Origin: Mycteria americana
Taxonomy: Eukaryota; Chordata; Aves; Ciconiiformes; Ciconiidae
DNA length: 64,000 bases
Reading direction: 5' to 3'
Assembly: GCF_035582795.1 (NCBI RefSeq)
Contig: NC_134365.1
Location: 43,008,135-43,072,134 of the forward strand
Shown here: piece after piece, positions 13,951 through 27,112 of the stretch
How the letters are laid out: each line of letters begins with the position of its first letter
How positions within the stretch are numbered: the stretch's first letter is position 1
Program-made: the position numbers and the translations under genes
The notes under the pieces: generated by a model
The model's input: only the letters and a program-made list of their open reading frames with translations
Told to the model about the DNA's origin: nothing
Database searches by the model: none

Positions 13951-14514
13951 TGTCGTGGTTTAGCCCCAGCCGGCAACTAAGCACCACGCAGCCGCTCGCT
14001 CACTCCCCCTCGGTGGGATGGGGGAGAGAATCGGAAGAGCAAAAGTAAGAAAACTTGAGGGTTGAGATAAAAACAGTTTAATAGGGAAAGCAAAAGCCGC
14101 GCACGCAAGCAAAGCAAAGCAAGGAATTCATTCACTCCTTCCCATGGGCAGGCAGGTGTTCAGCCATCTCCAGGAAAGCAGGGCTCCATCACGCGTAACG
14201 GTTACTTGGGAAGACAAACGCCATCACTCCAAATGTCCCCCCTTCCTTCTTCTTCCCCAGCTTTATATACTGAGCATGACGCCATGTGGTATGGAATAGC
14301 CCTTTGGTCAGTCTGGATCAACTCTCCTGGCTGTGTCCCCTCCCAGCTTCTTGTGCACCTGGCAGAGCACGGGAAGCTGAAAAGTCCTTGACTAGTACAG
14401 CAACAACTAAAACATCTCTGTATTATCAACACTGTCTTCAGCACAAATCCAAAACATAGCCCCATACCAGCCACTATAAAGAAAATTAACTCTATCTCAG
14501 CTGAAACCAGGACA
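13951..14514 (-). mobile_element. Solo LTR B, same family and orientation as LTR A
   Basis: 564 bp with the same ends (TGTCGTGGTT...AAACCAGGACA) and high similarity to LTR A over its length. It differs mostly in the U3 end (about 14393-14450), where a segment is replaced or deleted. It is flanked by the 5-bp duplication gctgg (13946-13950 and 14515-14519). Minus-strand TATA box at 14262-14269 and ATTAAA at 14077-14082. Its own duplication shows it inserted independently of LTR A. Confidence 0.9.
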
Positions 14515-16360
14515 GCTGGGTGCGGGGGCTCTGCTCGCTTTGTGGAGCAGAGCGGCCTGCCCACATCAGAGTCAGTGTGCGGGTGGAGCAAGGAAGAGGC
14601 GACGCGGACATCTTCCCACGCCCCATCTGATTTTTCTACTTAGATTGCAAACTCTTTGGCGTAGGGGTCATCACTGGAACGCGGCCCCGGTATGGCTGGG
14701 ATTGGGGATAACCCAGTAACAACAGGAGATATTCATTCTCCGGAAAGTTGGTTGCTGGATGCTCATTTCCTTGGGTGATTCATTATTAATGGTCTCTACG
14801 TGCCTTTTTTTCAGCAGCCCCTTTTAAATTCACTTACACGCTTCTTCATTTGTAGAGAAAGAGGAGCTGAATGAACACGTTACCAGCTTGTCACTTTTTC
14901 ATCCCTCTCTCTGCCTCTGCCCTTCCTTTAATAGTCTGAACCAATTTTAGAACAGTCTCCGATGCCGTTGATGATCCATTGCCTCTGAGAACTAGAGAGC
15001 TAGCAGTCAATGTGGGCATGCTGCTCGCTGCACGGAGGCACTGCTGGGGAAAGGACGGTACTAGCACGGGCAGCGGTGGTGCAAAGCTGATGATGTGTTG
15101 TACGTTCTGCTGCAGCTGCTTCAAAAATTCCATTTTTAGTCCTTTTATTTTTAACTAGATTAAACTGACAGATCCCACACCTTTCAAAGAGACATTTTAG
15201 GCTGCACGGAATGCAGCTATCGCATAAAGAGGTACTGAATACGCAATGGGAGAAACAGGATGAATTTTTAAAGCTCTGGTGCCCTGCAGAGAGAGAACTT
15301 CAGCGCACTTCACTCGCGCAGCCCAGCGCTGTGCTCAGCCCGGCCCTCGGTCCAGGCAGCGGCAGACCCCGTCCTCGCTGCAAGGAAGAAGAAAGGAGGG
15401 GTGTGAGCCCAGGCATCCCCCACAGCTGCCCAATGGGTCCTCGTTTCGGCTAAACGTGCCATCGCATGAATAAAGAGGCAAATCTGGTCCAGCTCCGTCC
15501 CCACCTCGCTGCTGCAGCCGTGAGCATCAGCGCCGTGGGCCCTGCAGACGGAGCCCAGGGGAAGCAGCTCCTGGCCAGGCAGCAGGAGCTCCAGATGGCA
15601 GCTCGGCTCCGCGCCTGGTTTGCCACAGTCGGAGCCAGAACTAACGAAGAAAAGCCGCCCGGGGCCTTTCCGATGTTCCTTGAAGTCGTCGCTGAACTTC
15701 TCTGGTTGGGCAGGAGCAGCAGGAGGGAGAAAGGACAAACCCAATACCTTTGCCTTCTCCATCAGTGAGAGGGAAGAAAAAAGACGAGGGTGGGATCGCA
15801 GGGGTGAAATTGGCACCCTGCAAAAACCCAGGCTGGAGTCCTCCATGGATTTGAGCATCTGACAGAGAGAGAGCCAAAACCCAACACACTAAGTCCAACC
15901 AGGCTTGAAAACTATAGCACAAAACCATTCCTCCTCAGATGCCAAACCAAAACTGCGGTGGGAGAGAGACGTTGCTTGGCTGGAGGTTAGGCTAGCAACA
16001 TGCTCGGTATCAGCTGCTGTGCAAACTGTGCAAGTGACTGGTTTTCAAGATACGTATTGGAAGATGTTGCTCAAGCCTCATAACTGCAAATTCTTATTAG
16101 GCCTGGGCAGAAAAATCATCCAATGCAGATGTTTCAATAATTGTGCTTATTGTATGAGTTAGCAACAGCCTGCAATAAAATCCCATCTTACTGCAAAGAG
16201 CCTGTTTGCAGCCTGGCACGCAGGAAAGGCCGTTGGCAGGGCTGTAGCCCCCAAACCCAGCAAAGCAAAGTCCCCTGGTGACTGCAAATGTCCCTAGGAG
16301 AGCCCTCGTCCTGCAGGAGCAACAGAGACCTGATGTAAACGGCTGTGCGCAGCCAACCCC

Positions 16361-16472
16361 ACAGAATCACAGAATCACAGAATCGTATAGGTTGGAAAAG
16401 ACCTTTAAGATCATCGAGTCCAACCGTAAACCTAACGCTACCAAGACCACCACTACACCACGTCCCTAAGCA
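16361..16472 (-). mobile_element. CR1 LINE 3' end, minus orientation
   Basis: The plus strand starts acagaatcacagaatcacag and continues ggttggaaaagacctttaag, atcatcgagtccaacc, the reverse complement of the CR1 3' UTR with its terminal repeats. About 110 bp remain; the element is heavily 5'-truncated near 16472. Confidence 0.93.
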
Positions 16473-19400
16473 CGGAAACACTGGAGGAGGAATAGCTACA
16501 AACCTTTGACACAGGGAGGCTCTGGGCTACTCTTCTGCACGTAGGAGCAAGATGAGTAAAGCCGCACCGGCCACCCTCACCGGCTGTGGCTGATACTGCA
16601 GCCGAGCATCTCAGTGCCACAGAGGTGGCTCAGAGCAAATGTCCCCGTCAGGCTGGTGCCACCAGGACCGTGGCGCAAAGGCCGAGTGGCTCAGAGGCGT
16701 GGGGTCCTCAAACCCCCAATCTGAACGCTTGGGACACCCCCCTTGGGTGGCCGGGGTTGCTCCAGTACACGCACTGGTGACACGTCAAAGCCAGGCTGGG
16801 ACCAGCCTGCGCGGGCTGTCCCGTGCCAGCGACGTGGATCTTCCACAGCAGAGGCGACTTTGGCAAAGCAGGGGTTTGATGTCACCAGTATGGGTGACCA
16901 GGTAGCTTTTGCCCTATGCCTGGTGAGCAACAGGGGCCACATCACACACTGGGCAAATTCTCCTCAAGAAACAGTCCTATAGTTACCCTAAATGGGATCT
17001 TTCCAAACCCATGGGGGTTTTCTTTTAAAGTATCCATATGCTCTGATTTGCAGGCAGCAGAAAGCTCTGCTTGAGACGTATCCATCCTAAATAAGAGCTC
17101 TTTATTTTATGGCCGAGTCTTCTCATTTTATGACCGTGAATGGCAATTTATGCCTGGAGAGATTTATTGCTTTGCCGTCGCTGGTGCCGCGCACGGGGCC
17201 GGGCGCTTGCTCTCCTGCCACGGTGCCACCCAGCACCCCATGCTGGTGCTCAGAGCTGCTGTGCCGTGCAACAGCACCGGGCAGAAAACAGGCTGGTGCT
17301 GCTCCTGTGCTCATTTATCACGTCGGATTTGTAGGTGGCCTTCGCGCTGCTGTTAGAGCAGGGTTCAAGCAACATAAATTCAAATTCCAGCCTTGCCAAA
17401 TGTTTCCCGCGTTCTCTGCAGGGAGTTATATAAACTCCTAAGCTGCAAAATGGAGACAAACCCTCCCAAAACTTCGCTGTCCCTAAGGCTTCGTCTGGCT
17501 GGTCTGCTTCGGACTAGTCCCTTTGGGCCGCGAGCTGCTTCTGAAGAGGCGTTCGTACATCTGGCCCTGAATTTGGCTGAGATCTTGCTCGCCACGTATG
17601 ACGGTATAGGACAAAGCAATGAATAAATAGCTCACTCCTTCTGGGCTTCAGTAAGGCGAGAGGCTGCATAAAAAGCCTCTGCAGGCTCAGGATGCAGCAG
17701 CCCTTCTGTCAAAGAGGGTACAGCAGTCAGGCACCACAGGCAAGCAGGCACGAGTGAAATAGATAAGCCAACTAGTATATTACTATATAAAACTGTGCTT
17801 TTGTGTAGCTGCAGAGAAAAACTGACTGATGCTGGTCCTAGACAACTGTGAGGAGACAGAAAGATCCTGTCGGGAACTTGGCCCTCTTTAGATCCACGTT
17901 TCTGCCCTCGTGCATCACCAGTGCTGTTGGAAAACGTCACCTGGGGGGATCTGCAGCTTGTGCCCGCCAGCCGTCAGCAACTCGTCGGCACTGCCTGATG
18001 CCAAAGAGGTGCGGGTAGCTTGCGCCAGCTAAAACTTTGTCCTCTCGTCACAAGCCATGTCACGCAATGGCGGCAGCCTGTGGCAAGCACAGAGGAAACG
18101 GCAAGGCCGTGCTCCTATAACTGAGAGCACGTGACAGCTCAGGGGTTTTCTTATTTTAATTTGTGGTATGCAAATGCAGATGCTGCAGCAGCTGTTCTGT
18201 AGTCTTCAGTCAGAGTATGCTTTCTGAATGTCACGTTAACGATCTTTCCTGCTTTTTTTGTCAGGTTGCTGATCCTCTGTATTACGTTTCTCTTTAGTGC
18301 TTGCTAGTTTGTGGCAAAACACCCCGCAAAACAAGCATTTATCCTTCTAGAGGTTAAGTGTGATCTGAACGTGATCTGGCCCATATATATGTATATATAT
18401 GTTTTATAAGAATATCCACAACCTTCTGCAAAGCTGATGTGGAGAGACTTGTGGCAGTCATCAGGCTATGTGAAAAAATCTTAAATTATTCCGTTTGGGG
18501 AATTTCAACTGGAAAGATGACACAGACTGATGCACTTTGCTCAAGTGTCCTTGAAAATACTTTTTTTCACATCACTTTCATGTCAGGAAAGTGCTGAAAG
18601 CGCTGCTGGAAAAATTCCAGTATTCAACTTGCTTTGTCTGAGAGCTTTCCAACAAAGGTATGGGAGTGCAGCAAAAGCCTCTATTTTTATTTTAATATTT
18701 GCATACAACTGCTCATCAGAAATCCATTCCAGATGTGCTTAGAGGCATTAGCAAGCTCCAGAAGGGCTGTGGACAGCTAGCAAATGGGAAAACACTCCCT
18801 GGTGCAAAAAGACTCTAAATAAATATTTTTTTCAAAAAATATTCATTTTTTGTCTTCCATAAACACAGTAGCTCCTTTAGCAGCCAGTCGAAAAGCAGGA
18901 ACAAGGTCTGGATGCTTTCCTCAGTCTGCCTCCTGGAAAACCCGTGAATTCATGGGAAGAGGGGCTGGGGCACCATGTGCAACATCTCCAGGGGCTCCAG
19001 GTTTGTGGTGACGTGGGGAGAAAAGTCAGCCTCAGGTGGGTGAGGTTTTCCCCTGTAGCTCCGTAGGGATGCTACAAAGCTCCTCTTTTTGTGTCGGTTT
19101 AAGGGTTTCATTGCTTCAGCCTCTGCTCGTGGTTGTCTCCCTCCGGGGTGCCTCCCCCACCAGGCTGTTCCCCCTCCCTCTGTGCTTCAGGTTTCATTTT
19201 GTGTCATTTCTGAGCCTCACCTGAGCAAAAGAAATGTAACAAACTTCTTTGTCTAGAAAATTATTTTAATTAGCAGTAATTTACTTAATAGTTCTCATGT
19301 GAACAATGAGAAAGATTAACGTCACGCATTGAAAATACGTTCAAGTGACAAATGTGTTTCTTTTATAAGACAACATTTGACTGCACTTCAATTTCAATGG

Positions 19401-21247
19401 GTACTGGAAGATTAGTCTCTAGTAAATATGGTCCTGATCCAAAGCTATTTCACTGAAGTGGGGAAATGTCTGTTCATTCAAGTGAAGTATTAATTACTCT
19501 GACAAATGCTTAGCTTATTTGAAATCTTAATCATCTGAACTGATTTTTCCAGCAAAGTTTGGGTGACAAAGGTATGATGTGTCCAGCCCAAGGGGCCCTC
19601 CATACCAGATGTTTCCAAAGCCAAGCCACCGTACAGAGGCTCCTCATAAGCTAAAATGTGGGCATTTTCATCCTATTTTCTGTGCCAATGATCAGGAAAA
19701 CGGGCTTGGAGAAATTTCTGAGAGTACCACTTACAGTGAGGGGGAGCACAGGGGCAAAACCAGAGGTTGACCATTTTAACCAGCTATTTGCCTGTTTTTT
19801 TGTTTGCTGTAGATCAAAGCAGGTACTCAGGTGGTGCGTACGTGCTAATGCGCGCCCTCGTATGTATAACCTATGGAAGAGTTTGTTTGCCTGTGTGAAC
19901 CATTAGCCAGGGCCAGGCTGCAGGAGGAGTTGGGTGGGATGGCAGCAGACCCCGGGGACCTGCGAGGTGGGGCCAGGCCACCAGCTGCAGCTCGTGCCCG
20001 CTCATCGTGGTAGCCGGGCGCTCGGGGTTCTGTGGGAGGATGTAGCTCCCACACCACAAAACCATTAGCCCTAAGGAGAGGGAAGCAATGAGCGCAGCAA
20101 ACCGCTTTGAATTGCAGAGGCTGCTCAAGCATGGCCACCCTGCTGCAAGCCACCATTGCCCCCCAAGGCTGACGATACCCTAAAAAAAAAAAAGTGGGGG
20201 CGGTGGGCTCGCTGGTCCCAGCCCCTCGCATCCCCACCTGCCCGTCGCAGCAGGATGGAGGGCACAGGCTGGTTTTCCCCATCGTGATTAGATAGGGGCC
20301 GTGTTTTCAAAGTGGTTCCTTTCCTGCGCAGTTCCCAAGGATGAGGAGAAACCCAGCCCCTTAAACGCCGACCTTAAATCCCGACGGCTCGCTCTGTCCC
20401 TGCTCAAGCTCCGCTTCCCAGCGCTGCCCAGCCACAGGAGGAGAGCCCGAAAAGCTGCACGAGAAAAGGAAAGGGCTCCTCAGAGGTTTCGTGGCACCTG
20501 TTTTAGTGGGGATGGAAGAGAAGGAGAGCTGAAAGCGATGCACGTTGGTCTCTGTGGCTGGGGAGGAACCACCTGCCGCCGGCACAAGGGGACAGGTTGC
20601 AGCCCGTGGTCTGTGCGTGCAAAAAATAAGGGGAAGTGAAAACGCTCCCAAGAGCGTTCGGTGTGGCCCACCCCAGCCCAGTACCTCTGTTTATAGAGGT
20701 TGCCGACTTAAAAATACATCTTACTGCCTAATGGTAGCTAGCAATCATCAACCACATGTCTTCAAACAACAACAACAACAATATCTGCTTGACAGTGGGT
20801 GACTGGGGATTTGTACTGGTCAATGAGAACAAAACACTGCAGTCTTGAGCGAGGACATCCCAGTTGTTCGGGCTTAACACTGCTTAGTTCAGAGCAGGAC
20901 CGGAGTCATCATTATGGATAAAAATAAACCCCAGTTGTTGTTGGAAGTCTTCAGAACAAAAGCAGGCTTGAAACACAGCCAGTGCCCTTCTCCTCTGCTG
21001 CCGTCTCCCCTGAGAAGCAGTGGGGAAGACACAGGCAAGTGGGATTCTATTAATTTTTTATTACTTGCAATGGTGTTTTCCCTCCATCTTGGCTTCTCCT
21101 CTCCAGGGCACTCAGTGGGTGTGTTTGTCCACCGTTTTCTTGTTTACCACTACATTTCTGTGAAGAAGCATGCAATGCCAAGGAGGCTATTGCCACTGCC
21201 ATGGTCTAAGGTCAGAGGAGGGGCAAGATTTGCAGGGAGGGATCATG
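16473..21247. other. Intergenic, nothing recognised
   Basis: No repeats of known family and no supported genes. It includes an AT palindromic stretch (18383-18403) and an A/T-run inverted repeat near 18816-18843. Confidence 0.55.
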
Positions 21248-21355
21248 TCTTTTATTAGACCAAATGATATACTCAGAAAAAAACCAGAGACACCCGTGTG
21301 CCCCAAAATTTGCCAGCTTTTTTTGTCTGCCTGTGTCTGGTGGTCTAATAAAAGA
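21248..21355. repeat. Perfect 15-bp inverted repeat with 78-bp spacer
   Basis: tcttttattagacca (21248-21262) is the exact reverse complement of tggtctaataaaaga (21341-21355). It may be a small non-autonomous DNA transposon remnant or a conserved structured element; no family is assigned. Confidence 0.6.
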
Positions 21356-24300
21356 TATAAGCTCTCCTGATGGAGCCTGGCTCCTGATGCCAAGGGATGT
21401 TCTCTTTGCCCTAACGTTTTTGGAGAGCGTAGACACCATGGGGTGCTTTGTCCCTACATTCAGCAGCCCCATGGGAGCCTTCCCGCGTGCTCGGTGGGTG
21501 CAGACCCAGAGCTCCCGAGCTGGAGGAGCCTCCCTGTTGTGCAAAGCAGCCCCTTGCATGGCCAGGCGCATTATTGGGGTGCACGGAGCCGCCTGGACGG
21601 CTAAATGTTTCCAAGTGCCTTCCAGCATGTATAGACAAACTCCAGAGCAATAAAGCACCACAGGTATTTAGAGATGTGCCGTGGGAAAAACACAACCAGC
21701 CAGTTGTCTTCATCCTCACCGGCCAGCCACGCCGGCTAAGGGCGCAAAGACAGGCAGGTCCCAGGTGCGAGACCTGTGCCATCGGGCTGGAAAAGCGCTG
21801 GGTACACGGGCTGGTTTAGGTGCTGGGGACAAGCTCCGCAGGGCGCTGTGGTTTTTCCTCCCCTAGGGCTATCCTGCTTTGGGCTGTGCAAGCCAAGCCG
21901 GCCCCTGGTGAGCGCAGGCTGGGGCTTCCTTGGCTGGGTACCTCGGCCAGTGAGGGGCTCTGCAAAGCGGGACCCCCCGGGTGGCACGGGGCTGCCGGCG
22001 GGGAGCAGCTGGGTGCAGGGGACACGAGGGACGGGACAGTATCTCACCGCACCTCGCGCTTTCAGGGCCCCTGGGAGCCTGGGCGCTGCGGCTGGCGTGC
22101 AAGGACGAAGACCAGAGTCATTTCTCCTCCTGCCCCAAGGGCAAATGATTACAGCTCGGCAGGAGTGAGCAGCAAACGCTGACAGACTGTGGGGCAGCCA
22201 CTGCTGAAAATGCTGGTTTCCTTGAGCCGGAATTAAATAGCTCACCAGAATAAGCCTGCCACGGTTCCTGACTGATTTCAGTTTTGCAGAAATATCAAAA
22301 GAGGGTAAAAACAGAGAAAGAGTTTTCTTGCTCTTGTATTCAGATTGCTCTTTGGAGGCAGTGGCTGCACCAACCGTGCCTCCCCCAGCTCTCTTCCCTT
22401 GAATGCAGCCGCCTGGGTCCCCGGCCGGGCAGCGGGGGACACCAGCCTCAACACAGCTTCTTTGTGCATTCAATTTTCACACCCACGTGTGAGCAGTTTC
22501 CTTTCACCTGTAGCATTGTTCAGTCTCAGGGCTCTGATTCAATATTTCATACAAATTATGCAAACGGCAGCTCCCCGAATAGTCTGAGCCATGGAAACCC
22601 ATTTGGTTATTCCTGTTAATACCCGATATCTGCCTCAGTCCCAAATCGCAATAAACATGAGCAAACTGCAGAGGTCTGCTAGGCAGAAGGAGGTGGATTT
22701 ATCTTTTTTTCAACCTGAAAGGGAAAAGCCAGCGTAAGCAATCCTGGAGGAGACGTGTGCTGAGGACGAGGACAAGCGCTGGCGGGGACCGCGGGTGGCC
22801 TTGGCAAACCACCCTGCAGTGGAACCCAAGTGCTGGGCATGGGTCTGCGTTCATCTCGGGAGTGCTCACCCTCCCGCCCTGCCTGGGGCAGCCCCGCAGC
22901 ACCCCACCTCCCCCTGCAGCCTCGCCTCCGCCAGGTTTATGCTTTTTCCTTTTCACATGCTAAAGCGAAGCACGCAGCCAAGAACCCCCTGAGCCTGTCC
23001 TCTTTTGGACGGGGGATATTTTTGGAGGAGGATTAGGGTCTCAGGGGGTGTTTGGTTGGTTGGATTTTGCTTGTCTCACGCTGGACCTAGGGGTAAACCA
23101 GACACCAGCGGCTCATCTTCCTGGGAGCGGAGGGTCTAGCAGGGATCAGCGTGTGCTGGTAGGCATGGTTTAGCCTGCTTTCCTCTCCCTGGGCAAACGG
23201 CATCTCTGCTTAACGGAGGCCATGTCTGCAGGGCTGGCATGTGCCAGGTAATCTATGCTATAGGGTGACTCCGCTCCAGAGGTCCTGAGAGCGGCACTAA
23301 ACCCACCAGCACTTAGGCAGTCAGTCAGGAGATGCGGCTGCCTCAGTAACCTCTGATCCCAGCCAGGAGATGTCCCTGAGGATCCTCCCCTCCAGACACA
23401 TTTATTTTTAGGAGCCACAGTGTGGGCTGAGCTTCAGAGGGGCAAAATGACAATGACTGTGGGTGACTCACCCTCTCCAAGAGCGTGACAGCCGGTTTCT
23501 GCACCTGTGGCCACTGCCCCTTGCTGCGGGTGGTGCTACACGGTGCCGGGGGTGGACCTGAAGCCTCCGTAGCCCTGGGAAGGTGGCTGTGAGCCACGCC
23601 AGCCACACCACTGCGAGCCCTTGGAGCCAGCGCTCCGCGCTGGGAGGCTGCATAGCAGCTGAGGCGGTCGCTCGCTTGCTCGCCCTGATGGCGAGGACTC
23701 AGACCGGCCGAGGGCATGGGCACAGGGAGCGGCAGCAGAGCTGAGGCTTGGGGCTACACACCCAACATCAGGGCGGACACCCCCTTAGGGTCTGATGCTG
23801 CACCGACACCATCAGAGCACAGCACATAACGGGCTGCGACATCAAAAAATAAGCCAGCTGAGGCAGAAGATCTATATTCCTCCTGAAAGCCCAAAAGACA
23901 GAACAAGCCCAGTGTGACATTCCCCTTTTCAGGCGCTGGAGGAAATGCACATCTGGACAGCTGAGCCCTTGCGAAGCACCAACAGCCCAGGCAGCTGCCT
24001 TCAGATGGTACGGTTGGGACTGAACGGAAACTGAAGTCCTTTGGGCTCTTCCTTACAAGAAAATAGCGGGGGTGTTCAAGGTGACTACAAAGCAGCTAGG
24101 CAACAGCAATGGCACAAGAGTAATTCTTTAGAGATAAGGGAGAGAAAGAAACGAAGAAAAATTGGCGATGGCAAACACCATTGGTAGAGCATCTGGACAA
24201 AGCAAAGCAGAAGTCAGCTGGGGCTCAGGACAGATGGGGCAGCTGCTGCTTTTGCTCAGCTGGGATTTTGTCTCTGAAGCCAGCCGAGGCCACTGGTCTC

Positions 24301-25127
24301 AGCTGTCAAGGACCATGAGCCCAGCTCTGAGCATGAGCTGGCTGTAGAAAACAGAGGCTGAAGGCAAAAGGTTCAGAGGCGGCTGCGTGTCTGCTCTCAG
24401 GCCAGCACAGGCACGCTTTCACAGCACAAGAGGCAGCCAGAGGCTTGGTGTTATTTCTCCTGGACTGGCCTCCCAGGCGAGTGATGAGCTGCCGAGTACC
24501 TCCGTTTGGACGTGCAATCCGTATCCGTTGGGCAGTTCCTCGGGGGCCAGTTGAAGGCCGTCTCGGTTAGAGTCCAAGTTGCTGGTGAACAGCTTCCCGA
24601 GCTGGAGTCAGCAATGCCGGGTCTTTGCTGGGGCTTCACGACTACCGTGGTGCAGTGTCCCTTGCTAACGAAGCAAAAAGGGAATTAAGGAGCCTGTGCG
24701 AGCCAAACCTCCTTTGATCACCTGTGTGTCCTCATCTAAAGAAGATATAAGATGAAAACTTCCCACACAGCAGACCTTACCTCCCAAATCACTTTCCCAC
24801 TGCCAGTTTCTAGCCCCTGACCGACCGGCAATGGGAAACAAGAGATTAACAGTTTCCAAATGGCCGTGCAGCTCTCCTCTCAACACCACGGCACTGCTGG
24901 TGTTTGTCTTCTGTCCAAAATGAGTCGTAAGCCTAGCGCAGGTCTCCACGATGCCTGCGTGGCCCATGCTGAACATCTTCCCGTGGCGACCTTCCACCTT
25001 TGCATCCCCTTGCATCTGCCACCACATACCAGTCTTCTCCCAAGCCTGACCCTGTGCAGAAGGGGTAGCTGTGCATCAAGACTGAGGGCATTGAGCTACG
25101 TAGCCAGTTCAGCCTGCTGTTACACAT

Positions 25128-25196
25128 AAGTATATAGATACACATACATATATACATGCACGTGTATGTATACGTGTATATAGCGACACACACGCA
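25128..25196. repeat. Alternating purine-pyrimidine low-complexity tract
   Basis: AT/AC/GT-alternating DNA (acatacatatatacatgcac and following). It includes a 22-bp palindrome with one mismatched pair, centred on CACGTG (25151-25172). Confidence 0.75.
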
Positions 25197-27046
25197 CTCC
25201 TCCTGTGTGTGGTCCACAGAAGCTTGTGCCCAGAGGCGGGAGGCTTTATGGACACACGCCGCTGGCACGGGTCCCGTCAGACGCAGATGGGTGCCGAGCC
25301 CCTGTGCAAGCAGCACGGTGCTCTGGCGGCGCGGAGACGGGGACAGCCGCGGCGCAGGGCACGAGGCAGCCGCTCCCCGGCGCCGCGGCCAGCATGGAAA
25401 CAGCAGGCAGGGCCGCAGCGGGCAGCTGCCTACGAACAAGCCCACACCACCGCAAGGCCCCTCTCCCACTGCTTTGGGCAAACAGGTCCGAGCCTGGATG
25501 CAGCATCCCCGGGGACAGCAGGCGACGTGGCTGTTGTGCCCGGTGGCCAAAGGATATGAGTCCTCCGGCTAATTTAGCGGTGCCCGGTCAAACCGTGACG
25601 GCACACCCCCATCTGAGCTGCCTCGGACCTGCTGAGGTGTCCCGGCATGACCGTGCTGCCCGTGAGTAAGCCCGAGCTGGCAGCTGCAGGGGGCTGGCTG
25701 CCTGCTGGAGTGCAGCGTGTCCTGCCCCTCTGCCAGCCCCACGGCTCGCTCCGGCAGCCAATTCTTCAGCGAAGCTGAGGTGACACAGCAGAAAGAGCAG
25801 CTTTCACTCATCTCCTTCCCCTTCTGGAAGGCACCTGTGAGCTGAAGGCAGCGTTCAGCTGTGCCACCGGCCACCCCAGAGCCCTGCTGCGGGCACCGCG
25901 CAGGCAGGACCGGCGGGCAGAGGTCCCCTAGACCTTACCTGATGCACACCAACCATCAGGTCAGTGCGAGGGGAGGTAAACGAACCAGGAGCACGTATGG
26001 ATCAGGAGCCCACGAGCCGTGCAGCAATTTCTGCCTGAGGACTAATGCTTGTGCCATCGCTGTGGCCCTAGTTAGCAAATGGGAAAGTAAATCTGCATAA
26101 TACATTGAAGCAAGCCCCCAAGTCCACATTTCAATGAACCCGCACACCCGCAGCTTCTTCAGCAGTTATCTCGGGGAATGGATGCTTTTATTATGTGCAG
26201 ACGGGCGCAGACGTTAAAACTGATGGAAGCACAAGGTAGGATAGGTCTGTAGCCATGTGTGAGGAACAGGGGAATGAAGGGCTTTGCTGCAAGAGACTGC
26301 AATGCAAGATGTCCTTTGCAGTTGTCCTTCCCAGGTGCAAAGGACCAGATTTATTCGAATGCGGCTGGAGCAGGTTTCCCAGCGCCTGCAGCAGCCCGTC
26401 TCTGGAGACCCGGCGGGAGAGGTGCAGGCAGGCTGGGGGAGGCCACTGCATCCCAGAGCTCTGCATCCCGCCCTTGAGACCAAAGCTGTTGTTTTGGGCC
26501 GTGCAGAGTGTGGAAACGCCCGGGGAGGAGAGCCCAGTGAGCAGGCAGCCTGGTCCGAGAGCTGGGCCACCGGCCCCATCCAGCCCACGCTCTCTACTGT
26601 GGGCACAACGGCCCCTCGCGAACGCGAAGGTGAGCGCTGCCTGCATAACGTGCAGTTGCCGTGGGTTTATTACAACCAAAACGTGCCAGCAGGCAGGCTG
26701 CGACTGAACGAGTTTACCCCATCTAAGCGCTACGAGGTAGAGGCAGAAGCGATTCGGGAGAGAATTTTGGGGGAGTCAGGTCCTGCTGGAGCCGCTCTCC
26801 CCTGGAGGCCATCCCTGCCTGGTCTCTGCACGTGCAGAGCTCGGGGGTCAGCTCTCCCGAAGCTTTTTTTCAGATTTGGTTTCACAGGATGAAAAAATCA
26901 TTGCAGCAGGTGAGCTGACAGAGCATAACATCTGCTTGTCGTCCCAGGGAACAGGTGAGGTAAGGAGAGAAAGAGCGAGAAAAAAGAGCCATAGGTGCAC
27001 AAGGCAGAACAAAGAGGAAAAGAGGAAAAAAGCATAAGCAGCCCAG

Positions 27047-27112
27047 ATGAAAAAAAAAAAAAACCAACCCAAAAGAACCCCCAAAAAACAAACCAAAAAA
27101 CCAAACAAATCC
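27047..27112 (+). repeat. A-rich low-complexity tract
   Basis: A/C-rich sequence (runs such as aaaaaaaaaaaa, ccccaaaaaacaaaccaaaa). Its complement opens several spurious Phe-rich frames. Confidence 0.85.

Larger units (their letters stand above)
11337..16360. other. Intergenic between repeats
   Basis: The DNA around and between the two solo LTRs (11337-12168, 12757-13945, 14520-16360) has no recognised gene. The 1.2 kb between the LTRs has no retroviral-like frame, and the bases next to the LTRs are their separate target duplications. Confidence 0.6.

Noticed and set aside
12175-14514. The two LTRs as ends of one short provirus
   Set aside because: Each LTR has its own target duplication and the 1.2 kb between them has no primer-binding site or retroviral frame that I can see.
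21736-22473. 245-codon minus-strand frame
   Set aside because: Overlaps several equally open frames on both strands in a GC-rich patch; composition looks random and no domain is seen.
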